A stretch of DNA of 64,000 nucleotides from Simonsiella muelleri ATCC 29453 (GCF_002951835.1 NZ_CP019448.1:1922001-1986000), one strand, 5' to 3'. Positions 7,524 to 16,515 are shown, counted from the first letter of the stretch. The notes: a model not told the origin generated them from the letters alone. Numbers and translations are program-made.

Positions 7524-8861
7524 TTATTCTAAACTCAAACTTTCTACACGGTCAAAGATGTGTGTCTCAGAATTACCCTCTTCCCACAATTTTATTTTCA
7601 GGCGTAAGTCATTCACGGATTCAGCTTGACGCAAGGCCTCATCATATGAAATGCGGTCTTCGGTGTACAAGCGGAACAAATCTTGGTCAAATGTCTGCAT
7701 ACCGTCTGTACCTGAACGATTCATCAACGCCATTGCTTCCATTAATTCACCTTTGAAAATATGGTCTTGCATCGCAGGAGAGTTAATCAGCAAATCCACA
7801 ATCGCAGTACGCCCGCCATCTTTCAAACGCGCCAAACGTTGTCCAACAATCCCCACCGTATTCAACGCCAAATCCATTAACACCTGTTGATGACGCTCTT
7901 CTGGATAAAAGTTGATAATCCGTTCAATGGTTTGCACAGCATTGTTCGCGTGAATGGTGAAAATACATAAATGCCCTGTTTGCGCCAATTGTAACGCGTA
8001 TTCCATTGTATGTTCGTTACGCACCTCACCCACACACACCACATCAGGTGCTTGACGCATGGCAGATTGCACTGCCATAGACCAAGAATTGGTATCCGTC
8101 CCCAATTCACGTTGGGTAAAAATAGATTTAATGGGTTTGTGCAAATATTCCACAGGGTCTTCAATGGTAACAATATGACCAGCCGAGTGTTTGTTACGCC
8201 AGTCTAACATCGCTGCCATAGACGTGGATTTACCCGAACCCGTTGCCCCTGCCAAAATCAATAAACCACGCGGCTGCATCGCCAAATCTTTCAAACCTTG
8301 TGGCAATTGTAAATCATCAACCGTCAAAATTTTGGTGGTAATGCGTCGCCAAACCATGCCCACGCGACCTTGCTCATGATAAGCGTTCACACGGAAACGA
8401 ATGCCACCTGCAGATTGTACCGAATAGTTCAATTCCAATTCTTTATCAAACTTGGCGCGTTGCTCAGGCATCATGGTCGAATACACCAGTGTTTGCGTAT
8501 CATTTGCAGTCAAAGGCTTAAGCGGTACAGGAAGTAATTCGCCATTAATTTTAAATGATGGCGGAAAACCTGCGCTAATAAAAATATCCGATGCTTGACG
8601 CTTTTCACATTCCATTGCCATTTTTTCAAGCAAAGGGTGCAACGTGGTTCCCATCATGCCCATTGAACTGTTGTTATCCATTGATGTCAAAGGCATTTCT
8701 TGTTGTGATTTTACCAACATTTCATTGGCGGCTTGACGTGCTTGAGCGCGTTCTTTTGCAGCTAATTCAGGGTGACTGGTTTTATAATCATTAACCAAAC
8801 CCGACAGTAGCGATGCCACATCTGCTGGCTGTTTGTTTTCGTCCATAATATTAAGACCCAT
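7524..8861 (-). CDS. pilU: Type IV pilus retraction ATPase PilU
   Basis: 445 residues. The Walker A motif GATGSGKS is at residues 205-212, followed by the Asp box (IEDPVEY), Walker B (VVCVGEVRN) and the His box (FTIHANNA), the layout of PilT-like hexameric secretion ATPases. PilU cooperates with PilT in pilus retraction, twitching and DNA uptake. The catalytic core is preceded by an N-terminal extension of about 75 residues, predicted charged and partly helical, which is longer than in typical PilU. An alternative start at 8846 (MDENKQ) is possible. pilT lies 28 bp upstream, so the two form an operon. Confidence 0.93.
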   Translation of the reverse strand: MGLNIMDENKQPADVASLLSGLVNDYKTSHPELAAKERAQARQAANEMLVKSQQEMPLTSMDNNSSMGMMGTTLHPLLEKMAMECEKRQASDIFISAGFPPSFKINGELLPVPLKPLTANDTQTLVYSTMMPEQRAKFDKELELNYSVQSAGGIRFRVNAYHEQGRVGMVWRRITTKILTVDDLQLPQGLKDLAMQPRGLLILAGATGSGKSTSMAAMLDWRNKHSAGHIVTIEDPVEYLHKPIKSIFTQRELGTDTNSWSMAVQSAMRQAPDVVCVGEVRNEHTMEYALQLAQTGHLCIFTIHANNAVQTIERIINFYPEERHQQVLMDLALNTVGIVGQRLARLKDGGRTAIVDLLINSPAMQDHIFKGELMEAMALMNRSGTDGMQTFDQDLFRLYTEDRISYDEALRQAESVNDLRLKIKLWEEGNSETHIFDRVESLSLE

Positions 8862-8889
8862 TTATTTTGTTTTCAGGCAGCCTGAAAAA

Positions 8890-9936
8890 CTAGTTAATCA
8901 TATCAGGGTTAGCAGCTTTAGCACGCGCATCTTCTAACGACACGATGCCACGACGCACCAAATCTTGTAAGCATTGGTCAAGCGTTTGCATACCGTAGTT
9001 TTGACCTGTTTGCAATGTAGAGTTGATTTGTGCAATCTTATTTTCACGAATCAAGTTGCGCACCGCAGGAGTAGAAACCAAAATTTCATGCGCGGCAACA
9101 CGACCTTTACCATCTTTGGTTTTCATCAAAGTCTGAGCAATAACCGCGCGTAACGATTCAGACAGCATAGAACGCACCATCTCTTTTTCGCCTGCTGGGA
9201 ACACGTCAATAATACGGTCTACGGTTTTGGCGGCAGATGTGGTGTGCAATGTACCGAATACCAAATGCCCTGTTTCAGCAGCAGTTAACGCCAAACCAAT
9301 GGTTTCGGGGTCGCGCATCTCGCCCACCAAAATAATATCGGGGTCTTCACGCAAAGCCGATTTCAACGCATTGGCAAAACTGTGGGTGTGTTCATGCAAT
9401 TCGCGTTGATTTACCAAGCATTTTTTGGATTGATGCACAAATTCAATTGGGTCTTCAATAGTTAAAATATGCCCAGATTCATTTTGGTTCACATAGTCAA
9501 TCATCGCTGCCAGCGTGGTGGATTTACCCGAACCTGTTGGTCCTGTTACCAACACCAAACCACGCGGCGTATCTGCAATTTTTTGGAACACGCGTGGCGC
9601 TTTCAATTCTTCCAAAGTCAAGACTTTGCTCGGAATGGTACGGAATACGGCCGCCGGCCCACGATTGGTATTGAACGCATTCACACGGAAACGCGCAATA
9701 TTGGGCAATTCAAACGAAAAGTCGGTTTCCAAATTTTGTTGATAGTTTTTGCGCTGCAAATCATTCATCACAGAACTAATCATGTTACCCACGTCTTCTG
9801 CATTCATTTCAGGCAAGTTGATGCGGCGAATATCACCGTGTACACGAATCATCGGTGGCAAGCCCGCAGACAAATGCAAGTCTGATGCTTTATTTTTCAC
9901 ACCAAACGCGAGTAAATCGGTAATTTGCATAGACAT
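8890..9936 (-). CDS. pilT: Type IV pilus retraction ATPase PilT
   Basis: 348 residues from 9936, or 346 if translation starts at the internal ATG at 9930 (MQITDLLAFGV, the usual PilT start). The AAGG ribosome-binding site has better spacing for the first ATG. The Walker A motif GPTGSGKST is at residues 132-140, Walker B is ILVGEMRD, the His box is GTLHTTSA, and the retraction motif AIRNLIRE is represented by AVRNLIRE. The protein drives pilus retraction from the cytoplasmic face, needed for twitching, surface gliding and DNA uptake. First gene of a pilT-pilU operon. Confidence 0.97.
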   Translation of the reverse strand: MSMQITDLLAFGVKNKASDLHLSAGLPPMIRVHGDIRRINLPEMNAEDVGNMISSVMNDLQRKNYQQNLETDFSFELPNIARFRVNAFNTNRGPAAVFRTIPSKVLTLEELKAPRVFQKIADTPRGLVLVTGPTGSGKSTTLAAMIDYVNQNESGHILTIEDPIEFVHQSKKCLVNQRELHEHTHSFANALKSALREDPDIILVGEMRDPETIGLALTAAETGHLVFGTLHTTSAAKTVDRIIDVFPAGEKEMVRSMLSESLRAVIAQTLMKTKDGKGRVAAHEILVSTPAVRNLIRENKIAQINSTLQTGQNYGMQTLDQCLQDLVRRGIVSLEDARAKAANPDMIN

Positions 9937-10084
9937 ATTTTGTAACCTTAAAAATAAATTATTGATGAAATAAGAATAAGGGGTATTGTAAAGAAATTTA
10001 AGTAACTTGATAAGAGTTCAAATTCAAATAGATGAATTTTTTTTTAAATTGTGGGTTTCCACACACAAGGCAGCCTGAAAATAT

Positions 10085-11221
10085 TTATGACTCACGCCGC
10101 AATGCTGGCGACACCGCTAAAATCGCATTCAAAATACTTTCGCCCAAACGCAATGAACGCTGCCCACTCCAACCAAAATCATCGTCTGGTAGATTGGCGT
10201 TGTCTTTGAATGGCATCTCCAATGTATACGCCAAGCACTTGAATTCATTGCCCACATAATGCGTTGCCAAAGTCATATTGGCTTGATTGGGCAAATCTTT
10301 TTCATAGCCAAATTCATCTTGAAAATCGGGCGAGGCTGCCTGGAAAGCGGCTTTGAATTGATTTTGCAATTGCTCAATACGCGTGTTGTAATTTGGCACA
10401 CCTTCTGTCCCCGCCACAAACACATACGGAATAGACTCATCACCATGAATATCCAAGAATAAATCCACACCTATTTCGTGCATTTTTTGGCGCACGTAAT
10501 AAACTTCGGGACTTTTTTCTACGCTAGGCTCAAGCCATTCACGATTCAAATTTGCGCCAGCCGCATTGGTACGCAAATTACCCAAAAATGCACCATCAGG
10601 ATTCATGTTCGGCACAATATAAAATGTGGCGCGATCCAACAAAGCACGCGCTGTTGGGTCTTGCGAATCCAGCAAACGCATCAACAAACCTTCTATAAAC
10701 CATTCTGCCATCGTCTCGCCAGGATGCTGACGCGCCGTTATCCAAATTTTCAAATCGCTTTCGGCTTGGCTGCCAATGGTTAACAAATTAATGTCGCGCC
10801 CTTGCACGGTGCTGCCCAAATCATCAATTTGACACAGACCGCTGCCTTGTGCTTCGCCCAACAAATTTAAATGTTGTTCGTGTGAATATGGTTCAAAATA
10901 CGCATAATAAATGCTGTTTGCCAGCGGGGTGTGTTCAATCGTAAACACGCCATTTTCGTAACGTGATGGCACGCGGAACCAGTTTTGGCGGTCATACGAT
11001 GCCACTGCCTGATAATCTTCCCAGCCTTCGGGATAAGCTGATTGGGCAGCATTTTCAAAATTCATCGTGCAACGCGTGTACGCCGCACCTTGCAAACGAA
11101 AATAAAACCATTGTGCAAATTCAGACGCGTTGTCAGGACGCAACGCCAAACGAATATTATCAGGATGAGTTAAATCTTTAACAAAAATAGAACCTGCGTC
11201 AAATTGTGTGGTGATTTTCAT
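10085..11221 (-). CDS. M14-family zinc carboxypeptidase (cytosolic carboxypeptidase-like)
   Basis: 378 residues. An N-terminal beta-rich domain (residues 1-125) precedes the catalytic M14 domain. Zinc ligands are visible as HPGE (His166, Glu169) and His259 in LDIHGDE. The substrate-binding ANLNREW motif is near residue 223, and a likely catalytic Glu is in YTLEMPFKD. This is the architecture of bacterial cytosolic carboxypeptidases related to the mammalian Nna1/CCP group. No signal peptide is present, so it acts in the cytoplasm on an unknown peptide. A DUS lies upstream and another inside the promoter region. Confidence 0.9.
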   Translation of the reverse strand: MKITTQFDAGSIFVKDLTHPDNIRLALRPDNASEFAQWFYFRLQGAAYTRCTMNFENAAQSAYPEGWEDYQAVASYDRQNWFRVPSRYENGVFTIEHTPLANSIYYAYFEPYSHEQHLNLLGEAQGSGLCQIDDLGSTVQGRDINLLTIGSQAESDLKIWITARQHPGETMAEWFIEGLLMRLLDSQDPTARALLDRATFYIVPNMNPDGAFLGNLRTNAAGANLNREWLEPSVEKSPEVYYVRQKMHEIGVDLFLDIHGDESIPYVFVAGTEGVPNYNTRIEQLQNQFKAAFQAASPDFQDEFGYEKDLPNQANMTLATHYVGNEFKCLAYTLEMPFKDNANLPDDDFGWSGQRSLRLGESILNAILAVSPALRRES

Positions 11222-11301
11222 GTTTTGTCCTTATTTTTCAGGCTGCCTGAATTGGTTGGATTTATTGTTAAATGTTAATCAGGCTGCCTGAAAAATTGAA
11301 A

Positions 11302-11571
11302 TTATTGAATTTTATAAAAAGTTTCGCCAGATTGAATATAGTGAAGTTGATTACGTGCAATTTCAGTAACCGCATCATAGCTGTTTTTCAAATCATCAAC
11401 TTCGGCTTTGAGTGCTTCATTTCGTTCCACCAAAGCTTGATTTTGTGCATCGGCGGCTTCGGCTTTTTGTTTCATGGTTTCGTATTGATTGCGCAATCCG
11501 CCGTTGTGAAACCAAATTTGGTATTGTAAACCCAAAAACACAACTGTTAATACGATGGAAATATATTTCAT
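11302..11571 (-). CDS. ftsB: Cell division protein FtsB
   Basis: 89 residues: one N-terminal membrane helix (about residues 3-20), then a coiled coil rich in Ala, Glu and Gln (residues 30-65). This is the bitopic septum-initiator layout of FtsB, which links FtsQ and FtsL at the divisome in the periplasm. It lies 81 bp downstream of eno on the same strand, the usual eno-ftsB arrangement in proteobacteria. A DUS pair in the eno-ftsB gap (about 11592-11638) can form a hairpin that may reduce read-through. Confidence 0.88.
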   Translation of the reverse strand: MKYISIVLTVVFLGLQYQIWFHNGGLRNQYETMKQKAEAADAQNQALVERNEALKAEVDDLKNSYDAVTEIARNQLHYIQSGETFYKIQ

Positions 11572-11651
11572 TGTTATCCTACTTTTTTATTGGTGAGACA
11601 GCCTGAAAAATCAGTGTAACTTGTTTTCAGGCTGCCTTTATTATTTTAATT

Positions 11652-12938
11652 TTAACGTTTTACTTGATAAAACGCTTCTACACCAGGGTAGTAAGCTGAT
11701 TCACCCAATTCTTCTTCAATGCGCAACAATTGGTTGTATTTTGCCATGCGGTCAGAACGGCTTAACGAACCTGTTTTGATTTGCATACAATTGGTTGCGA
11801 CGGCCAAATCAGCGATGGTGCTGTCTTCGGTTTCGCCCGAACGATGACTCATCACGCTGGCATAACGATTGCGTTTGGCCAAATCCACGGCTTTCAAGGT
11901 TTCGCTTAACGTACCGATTTGATTCACTTTGACCAACAATGCATTGGCCACATTTTCTTTGATGCCTTGTGCCAAAATTTTTGGGTTGGTAACAAATAAA
12001 TCATCACCCACCAATTGAATACGGCTACCTAATTTTTGGGTTAAATATTGCCAACCTGCCCAGTCATTTTCGTCCATGCCGTCTTCAATGGAAATGATGG
12101 GGTATTTGTCCACCAAATTGACCAAATAATCCGCAAATTCTTCGCTGGTATAAGATTTGCCTTCCGCGCTCAAGTGGTATTTGCCACCTTCGTAGAATTC
12201 ACTGGAGGCGCAATCCAATGCCAGCAACACATCCTCACCAGCTTTATAACCTGCTTTTTCAATGGCTTCCATAATTAATTGCAAAGCTTCTTCGTGGCTA
12301 TTTAAATTTGGTGCAAAACCACCTTCATCGCCTACTGTGGTTGGAAAACCCTTGCTATCGCACAATTTTTTCAACATATGAAAAATTTCTGCACCACAAC
12401 GCAAAGCTTCACGGAATGATGCTGCACCCACAGGCATAATCATAAATTCTTGAATATCTAAACTATTGTTAGCATGCTCGCCGCCATTGACCACATTCAT
12501 CATCGGTACAGGCAACGCCATGGGCCCAGCACCACCCAAATAACGATACAACGGCAAACCAGCATCCTCAGCCGCCGCACGCGCCACCGCCAAAGAAACC
12601 GCTAACATCGCATTTGCACCCAAACGCGCTTTGGTATCGGTGCCATCTAAATCAATCATGATTTGGTCAATGTAGCTTTGTTCACTGGCATCAATGCCAA
12701 TCAGGGCTTGAGCGATTTCATTGTTCACGTGTTCAACGGCTTTCAACACGCCTTTGCCCAAATAGCGAGATTTGTCGCCATCGCGTAATTCTAAGGCTTC
12801 TTTTTCGCCAGTAGATGCGCCACTGGGGACAGCTGCACGACCCATTACACCACTTTCCAACAACACATCACATTCCACCGTCGGATTACCGCGTGAATCC
12901 AAAATTTCGCGGGCAACAATATCAATAATTGCACTCAT
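11652..12938 (-). CDS. eno: Enolase
   Basis: 428 residues from the ATG at 12938 (MSAIIDIVAREILDSRGNPTVE), which is better spaced from the AGGAG site than the ATG at 12941. Conserved elements are GASTGEKEALELRD, GDEGGFAPN, the metal and catalytic region SIEDGMDENDW, and MSHRSGETED near the C-terminus. It interconverts 2-phosphoglycerate and phosphoenolpyruvate in glycolysis. A TATAAT-like -10 element lies upstream on the minus strand (plus coordinates 12984-12989). ftsB follows. Confidence 0.98.
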   Translation of the reverse strand: MSAIIDIVAREILDSRGNPTVECDVLLESGVMGRAAVPSGASTGEKEALELRDGDKSRYLGKGVLKAVEHVNNEIAQALIGIDASEQSYIDQIMIDLDGTDTKARLGANAMLAVSLAVARAAAEDAGLPLYRYLGGAGPMALPVPMMNVVNGGEHANNSLDIQEFMIMPVGAASFREALRCGAEIFHMLKKLCDSKGFPTTVGDEGGFAPNLNSHEEALQLIMEAIEKAGYKAGEDVLLALDCASSEFYEGGKYHLSAEGKSYTSEEFADYLVNLVDKYPIISIEDGMDENDWAGWQYLTQKLGSRIQLVGDDLFVTNPKILAQGIKENVANALLVKVNQIGTLSETLKAVDLAKRNRYASVMSHRSGETEDSTIADLAVATNCMQIKTGSLSRSDRMAKYNQLLRIEEELGESAYYPGVEAFYQVKR

Positions 12939-12983
12939 CATTTAGCTCCTGTGCTAAGTTTTAGGGATAAGAAATTTTCGGAA

Positions 12984-12989
12984 ATTATA
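12984..12989 (-). promoter_or_regulatory. Candidate -10 element for eno
   Basis: On the minus strand the bases read TATAAT, about 46 bp ahead of the eno start. A convincing -35 hexamer is not obvious at 17 bp spacing, so only the -10 is called. Confidence 0.4.
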
Positions 12990-13169
12990 CCTGCTTTATT
13001 TATTATCGCGTAGTGTAGCTGTAAATGTTTTCAGGAATTCGCCAACGCATTTTTACAGGCAGCCTGAAAAAATCTTCAGTCAAACTTATCTACAAAAATC
13101 GTTGAAAATTTGTGTGGATAAGTCGCTTAATTCACTGTTATGACAATATAATTAAATACTGCCTATTTT

Positions 13170-13730
13170 TTAATCAGGCTCCGACATAGCATAAATACCG
13201 TCCAAATTGCGCCACAATTTTTTTGCATCCATGCCAAACCCAAACACAAAACGATTGGGTACGTCCAAACCCACATAATCCGCAGTAATGGCTTTATTTT
13301 TTGGCAATAATTTATTAGCAAACACCGCCGAATGACAACTATTTGCACCACGCGCCATGATTTCTGCCACAATCGCTTTCATGGTATGCCCTTCGTCTAA
13401 AATGTCGTCCAATACCAACACATCACGCCCTGCCACCTCATAAGGTTCGCGTAACCATTCAAATTCGCCCCCTTGCAAACGATCACCATAACGCGTAATG
13501 TGAATATAATCAAAATCCAATGGAAATTTCAATAACGGCAATAATTTACCTGTAAAAACCACTGCTCCCCCCATCACCGCCAGCACCAATGGATAAGTTT
13601 CACCCAAATCACGCGTGATGTCTTGCGCCATGTGCTGCAACGCTTGTTCGCACACTTGTGGGCTATGGATTTCATCTGCTGCTTCGAGCATGGCCATTGC
13701 GTCCAAATAGCAAGATGATTTTTTTGTCAT
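13170..13730 (-). CDS. hpt: Hypoxanthine-guanine phosphoribosyltransferase
   Basis: 186 residues from the ATG at 13730, preceded by GGGAGA at good spacing. An upstream TTG start would place the ribosome-binding site inside the gene, so it is rejected. The PRPP-binding motif VLVLDDILDEGHTM is present near residue 93, and the C-terminal hood contains VPNRFVFGFGMD as in Hpt enzymes. It salvages hypoxanthine and guanine to IMP and GMP in the cytoplasm. The gene is followed by an inverted pair of DnaA-box-like sequences (13086-13121) before eno. Confidence 0.92.
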   Translation of the reverse strand: MTKKSSCYLDAMAMLEAADEIHSPQVCEQALQHMAQDITRDLGETYPLVLAVMGGAVVFTGKLLPLLKFPLDFDYIHITRYGDRLQGGEFEWLREPYEVAGRDVLVLDDILDEGHTMKAIVAEIMARGANSCHSAVFANKLLPKNKAITADYVGLDVPNRFVFGFGMDAKKLWRNLDGIYAMSEPD

Positions 13731-13745
13731 GATATTTTCTCCCAA

Positions 13746-14094
13746 TAAAATAAAAAATGTGATTTTCAGGCAACCTCAGAATAATTTTAGCGCAGTTTTG
13801 GCATGCTGTGGATGCGGCACTCACCAAAGATTTGAGTAATGCTCAAAAATGGTATGTTAAAAACCATCTCTGTGGCAATATTTTTCATTTTCAGGCAGCC
13901 TGAAAATAAAAGATGATTTGTTTTAACACCAAATATTAATTTACTGATAGAAGCTATTTTATTGTTTTAAAAATATTTTTTATTATAAAGAGGCAGCCTG
14001 AAAATATTTACAGTTTTTTGTACTGATAATTAGAGTATTCATTTGAAATTATAGAGTATAATGCCTACTACACACATCTTCATTGGAGAAAAAC
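13746..14094. other. Gene-free interval between hpt and the nitronate monooxygenase gene
   Basis: About 350 bp between divergent genes. It holds three DUS or near-DUS copies (about 13766, 13893-13907 and 13991-14002) and a good TATAAT at 14057-14062, which is 32 bp ahead of the plus-strand ATG at 14095. The -35 region for that promoter is poor. The remainder is AT-rich, with no open frame that I recognise. Confidence 0.5.
14057..14062 (+). promoter_or_regulatory. Candidate -10 element for the nitronate monooxygenase gene
   Basis: Perfect TATAAT located 32 bp upstream of the ATG at 14095. No strong -35 hexamer at 16-18 bp spacing (AGTATT), so the call is tentative. Confidence 0.4.
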
Positions 14095-15261
14095 ATGAAT
14101 AACTCTTTCAATCCCTTGATTATCCGTAACAAAGAATTCATTCCAGTCGTACAAGGCGGTATGGGTGTAGGGGTTTCAGCGTCCAGCTTATCCAGTGCCG
14201 TGGCGCGTGAAAATGGCATTGGCACCATCGCCAGCGTGGATTTACGCCATCTGCACGAAGATTTATTAGCCGAATCCAAAATCAATCCGTCCGAAGAAAA
14301 ATACACGCGACTCAATCTCATCGCTCTGAACCGCGAAATCCAAAAAGCCAAAACCCAAAGCGAAGGACGAGGCATGATTGCCGTAAACGTCATGAAAGCC
14401 GTCAAAGACCACGCAGCTTTAGTTCGTCAAGCTTGCGAATCGGGCGCAGATGCCATTGTCATGGGCGCAGGTTTACCATTGGATTTGCCTGAATTAGTGG
14501 GCGATTATCGCAAAAATGTGTCTTTATTTCCAATTTTGTCGGAATCGCGTGGGATTGGTATCGTGTTGAAACGTTGGATGAAAAAAGGTGTATTACCCGA
14601 TGCAATTGTCATTGAACACCCTGCCCACGCGGCAGGACACTTAGGTTCGGCAACCGTCAAAGGCGTAAACGATGAAAAATTTGATTTTAAACGTGTTTTA
14701 GAAGAAACTTTTGAATTATTTAAACAATTAGATTTAGAACGCGAAAAAATTCCCATGATTCTAGCAGGTGGCATGGCAAATTTTCAAAAGGTGTCTACCG
14801 CTTTACGCGAATGGGGTGCCAATGCGGTGCAAATTGGCACAGCATTCGCAGTAACCAAAGAAGGTGATGCGCACATCAATTTCAAAAATACATTAATGGG
14901 TGCAGAACGTGAGCAAGTAGTTGAGTTTATGTCGGTTGCTGGTTTACCTGCACGTGGCGTGGCAACTCGATTCCTGTCTAGCTACATCAAACGCGAAGAA
15001 AAATTACAAGCCAACGCCAAAGCGGACCCCAAACGTTGCACACAAGGCATTAATTGTTTAACAACTTGCGGCTTACGCGATGGATTGCCCAACGCTGGAC
15101 AATTTTGCATCGATTTGAAATTAGCCGAAGCTTTCCGTGGCGAAGTAGATAAGGGTTTGTTTTTCCGTGGTAAAGACCCATTGCCATTTGGTACAACCAT
15201 GAAATCTGTCCGAGAAACAGTGGAATATCTGCTAACAGGACAATTGGTCGCCATCAAATAA
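14095..15261 (+). CDS. NAD(P)H-dependent flavin oxidoreductase / nitronate monooxygenase family
   Basis: 388 residues from the ATG at 14095 with GGAG directly upstream; the in-frame TTG at 14083 overlaps the ribosome-binding site. The N-terminal IIRNKEFIPVVQGGMGVG, central IVMGAGLPLD and IVIEHPAHAAGHLG, and the glycine-rich MILAGGMAN plus VQIGTAF segments form the FMN-binding TIM barrel of the 2-nitropropane dioxygenase/FabK-like family. A C-terminal cysteine-containing region (CTQGINCLTTCG) marks the longer subgroup. The substrate is uncertain: nitronate detoxification or an enoyl-reductase-like role are both possible. Confidence 0.88.
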   Translation: MNNSFNPLIIRNKEFIPVVQGGMGVGVSASSLSSAVARENGIGTIASVDLRHLHEDLLAESKINPSEEKYTRLNLIALNREIQKAKTQSEGRGMIAVNVMKAVKDHAALVRQACESGADAIVMGAGLPLDLPELVGDYRKNVSLFPILSESRGIGIVLKRWMKKGVLPDAIVIEHPAHAAGHLGSATVKGVNDEKFDFKRVLEETFELFKQLDLEREKIPMILAGGMANFQKVSTALREWGANAVQIGTAFAVTKEGDAHINFKNTLMGAEREQVVEFMSVAGLPARGVATRFLSSYIKREEKLQANAKADPKRCTQGINCLTTCGLRDGLPNAGQFCIDLKLAEAFRGEVDKGLFFRGKDPLPFGTTMKSVRETVEYLLTGQLVAIK

Positions 15262-15294
15262 TTTTCATTATTTGTGAACAGAAGCAGCCTGAAA

Positions 15295-15369
15295 CCTTTG
15301 CAAAACCTTTAACATGAATCTTTTCTAATTCTATCTAATCAATATATTTTAATTTTAGGTTTGCAAAGG
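15295..15369. repeat. Small inverted-repeat element with IS-like termini
   Basis: CCTTTGCAAAACCT (15295-15308) is matched by its near-perfect reverse complement AGGTTTGCAAAGG (15357-15369), 48 bp apart in AT-rich sequence without an open frame. A single arm of the same sequence follows the DUS at about 29856-29871. The termini look like those of IS5-type elements of Neisseria as I remember them, so this may be an insertion-sequence relic or MITE. Confidence 0.55.
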
Positions 15370-15409
15370 CATTTAGAATGCGTGATTTCTGCTTTTGGAC
15401 TTGATTCTA

Positions 15410-15554
15410 AGAACCTGTATTCATAGCCAACGTGAAATGGATTTTTGTCCCAATTAGTACGAATGTAAGGCGAATTTTATGCCAATGTTCCTATTGACAT
15501 AAAATTCATAAATGAGGCAAAAAAACATGTGCTTTGACTGTGCATACAGGTTCT
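15410..15554. repeat. Family A intergenic element, copy 1
   Basis: About 145 bp bounded by AGAACCTGTATTCA on the left and TGCATACAGGTTCT on the right. The interior shares GAAATGGATTTTTGTCCCA and AATTTTATGCCAAT-like blocks with copies at 38939, 44386 and 59435. It has no coding capacity of its own. It lies in the convergent gap between the nitronate monooxygenase gene and pgeF and ends just before the pgeF stop codon. Confidence 0.75.
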
Positions 15555-15568
15555 AAATTCGCGTTCAA

Positions 15569-16339
15569 TTAATTTTCTAACCAAATGGCACTGACCATTC
15601 TGCCAGTTTGACCATTGCGCCGATACGAGAAAAACGCATCGCGTTCCAATACGGTACAATGTTCGCCCCCTGAAATTTGCGTAACGCCTTCGTGTTGCAA
15701 AATCTGTTTGGCGAGCAAATAAATATCCGCCAAATATTTGCCATGACCAATGGGCGTAAAGGCTTGTTTGGCTTTATCCAATGGAAACGAATCCAACACA
15801 TCTTCGCCCACTTCAAAGGCTTCCGCGCTAATGGCTGGTGCAAAATATGCCATTAATTCAACAGGTTCAACGCCTATTGCTGCTACTGTATTTTGTAATA
15901 CGCCATTTGCCAGTCCGCGCCAACCCGCATGCGCCGCCGCCACAACCGTACCTGCACAATCACAAAATAATACAGGTAAACAATCCGCTGTCATGACTGC
16001 GCACGCGACTTTTCCCGTATTGTCCCATGATGCATCTGCATTGAGCGGTACATGGAGACTGTCGGTGGCGCGTACCACTTCAGCACTGTGAATTTGATTG
16101 AGATATGCCATTGGCACAGGCACATTTTGTTGTACCAATGCGCGATTTCGTGCAACATGGTCGGGGTTGTCGCCAACGTGTGCGCCCACATTTAAGCTGG
16201 CATACACGCCTTGACTCACGCCACCATTACGCGTAGTAATGAGTGTTTTGACATTTTTTGGGGCGTGCCAATTGGCGACAAAATAGCTGCCTGAAAGCAC
16301 ATTGGGAAGATGAATGGCTTGCGAAAGTGAATGAGACAT
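15569..16339 (-). CDS. pgeF: PgeF/YfiH-type multicopper-oxidase-like purine nucleoside phosphorylase
   Basis: 256 residues with the family signatures NQIHSAEVV, TADCLPVLFCD and HAGWRGLANGVL, whose His and Cys residues bind zinc. The family (formerly called laccase-like or polyphenol oxidase) includes peptidoglycan-editing factor PgeF and enzymes with purine nucleoside phosphorylase/deaminase activity. The enzyme is cytoplasmic; there is no signal peptide. The ATG at 16339 is preceded by an AGGAG site. A hairpin at 16396-16422 lies in its upstream region. Confidence 0.9.
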   Translation of the reverse strand: MSHSLSQAIHLPNVLSGSYFVANWHAPKNVKTLITTRNGGVSQGVYASLNVGAHVGDNPDHVARNRALVQQNVPVPMAYLNQIHSAEVVRATDSLHVPLNADASWDNTGKVACAVMTADCLPVLFCDCAGTVVAAAHAGWRGLANGVLQNTVAAIGVEPVELMAYFAPAISAEAFEVGEDVLDSFPLDKAKQAFTPIGHGKYLADIYLLAKQILQHEGVTQISGGEHCTVLERDAFFSYRRNGQTGRMVSAIWLEN

Positions 16340-16395
16340 AACGTGGACTCCTGATTGATGATGAAATAGCGACTCTAAAAATATAGTGAAATCAA

Positions 16396-16422
16396 ATGGT
16401 AAAAGACGGTTACGTCTACCAT
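16396..16422. other. Hairpin upstream of pgeF
   Basis: ATGGTA, AAA, GACG, GTTA, CGTC, TACCAT: an inverted repeat with a 4-nt loop and a 3-nt bulge on one side. It sits 57-83 bp ahead of the pgeF start on the minus strand. It has no DUS and no strong T-run, so it could be an operator or leader hairpin. Confidence 0.4.
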
Positions 16423-16515
16423 GTTAGAACAGTATGTTATGGTAAGTGTAGGCGTGCTTTAAATTCAGATTTGTACAGGTTGTAACGTCCTGAATTCATT
16501 GCACCGTCGTATAAA

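Noticed and set aside
13086..13121. Chromosomal replication origin
   Set aside because: Only two DnaA-box-like sites and no dnaA or AT-rich unwinding arrangement; kept as a low-interest finding.
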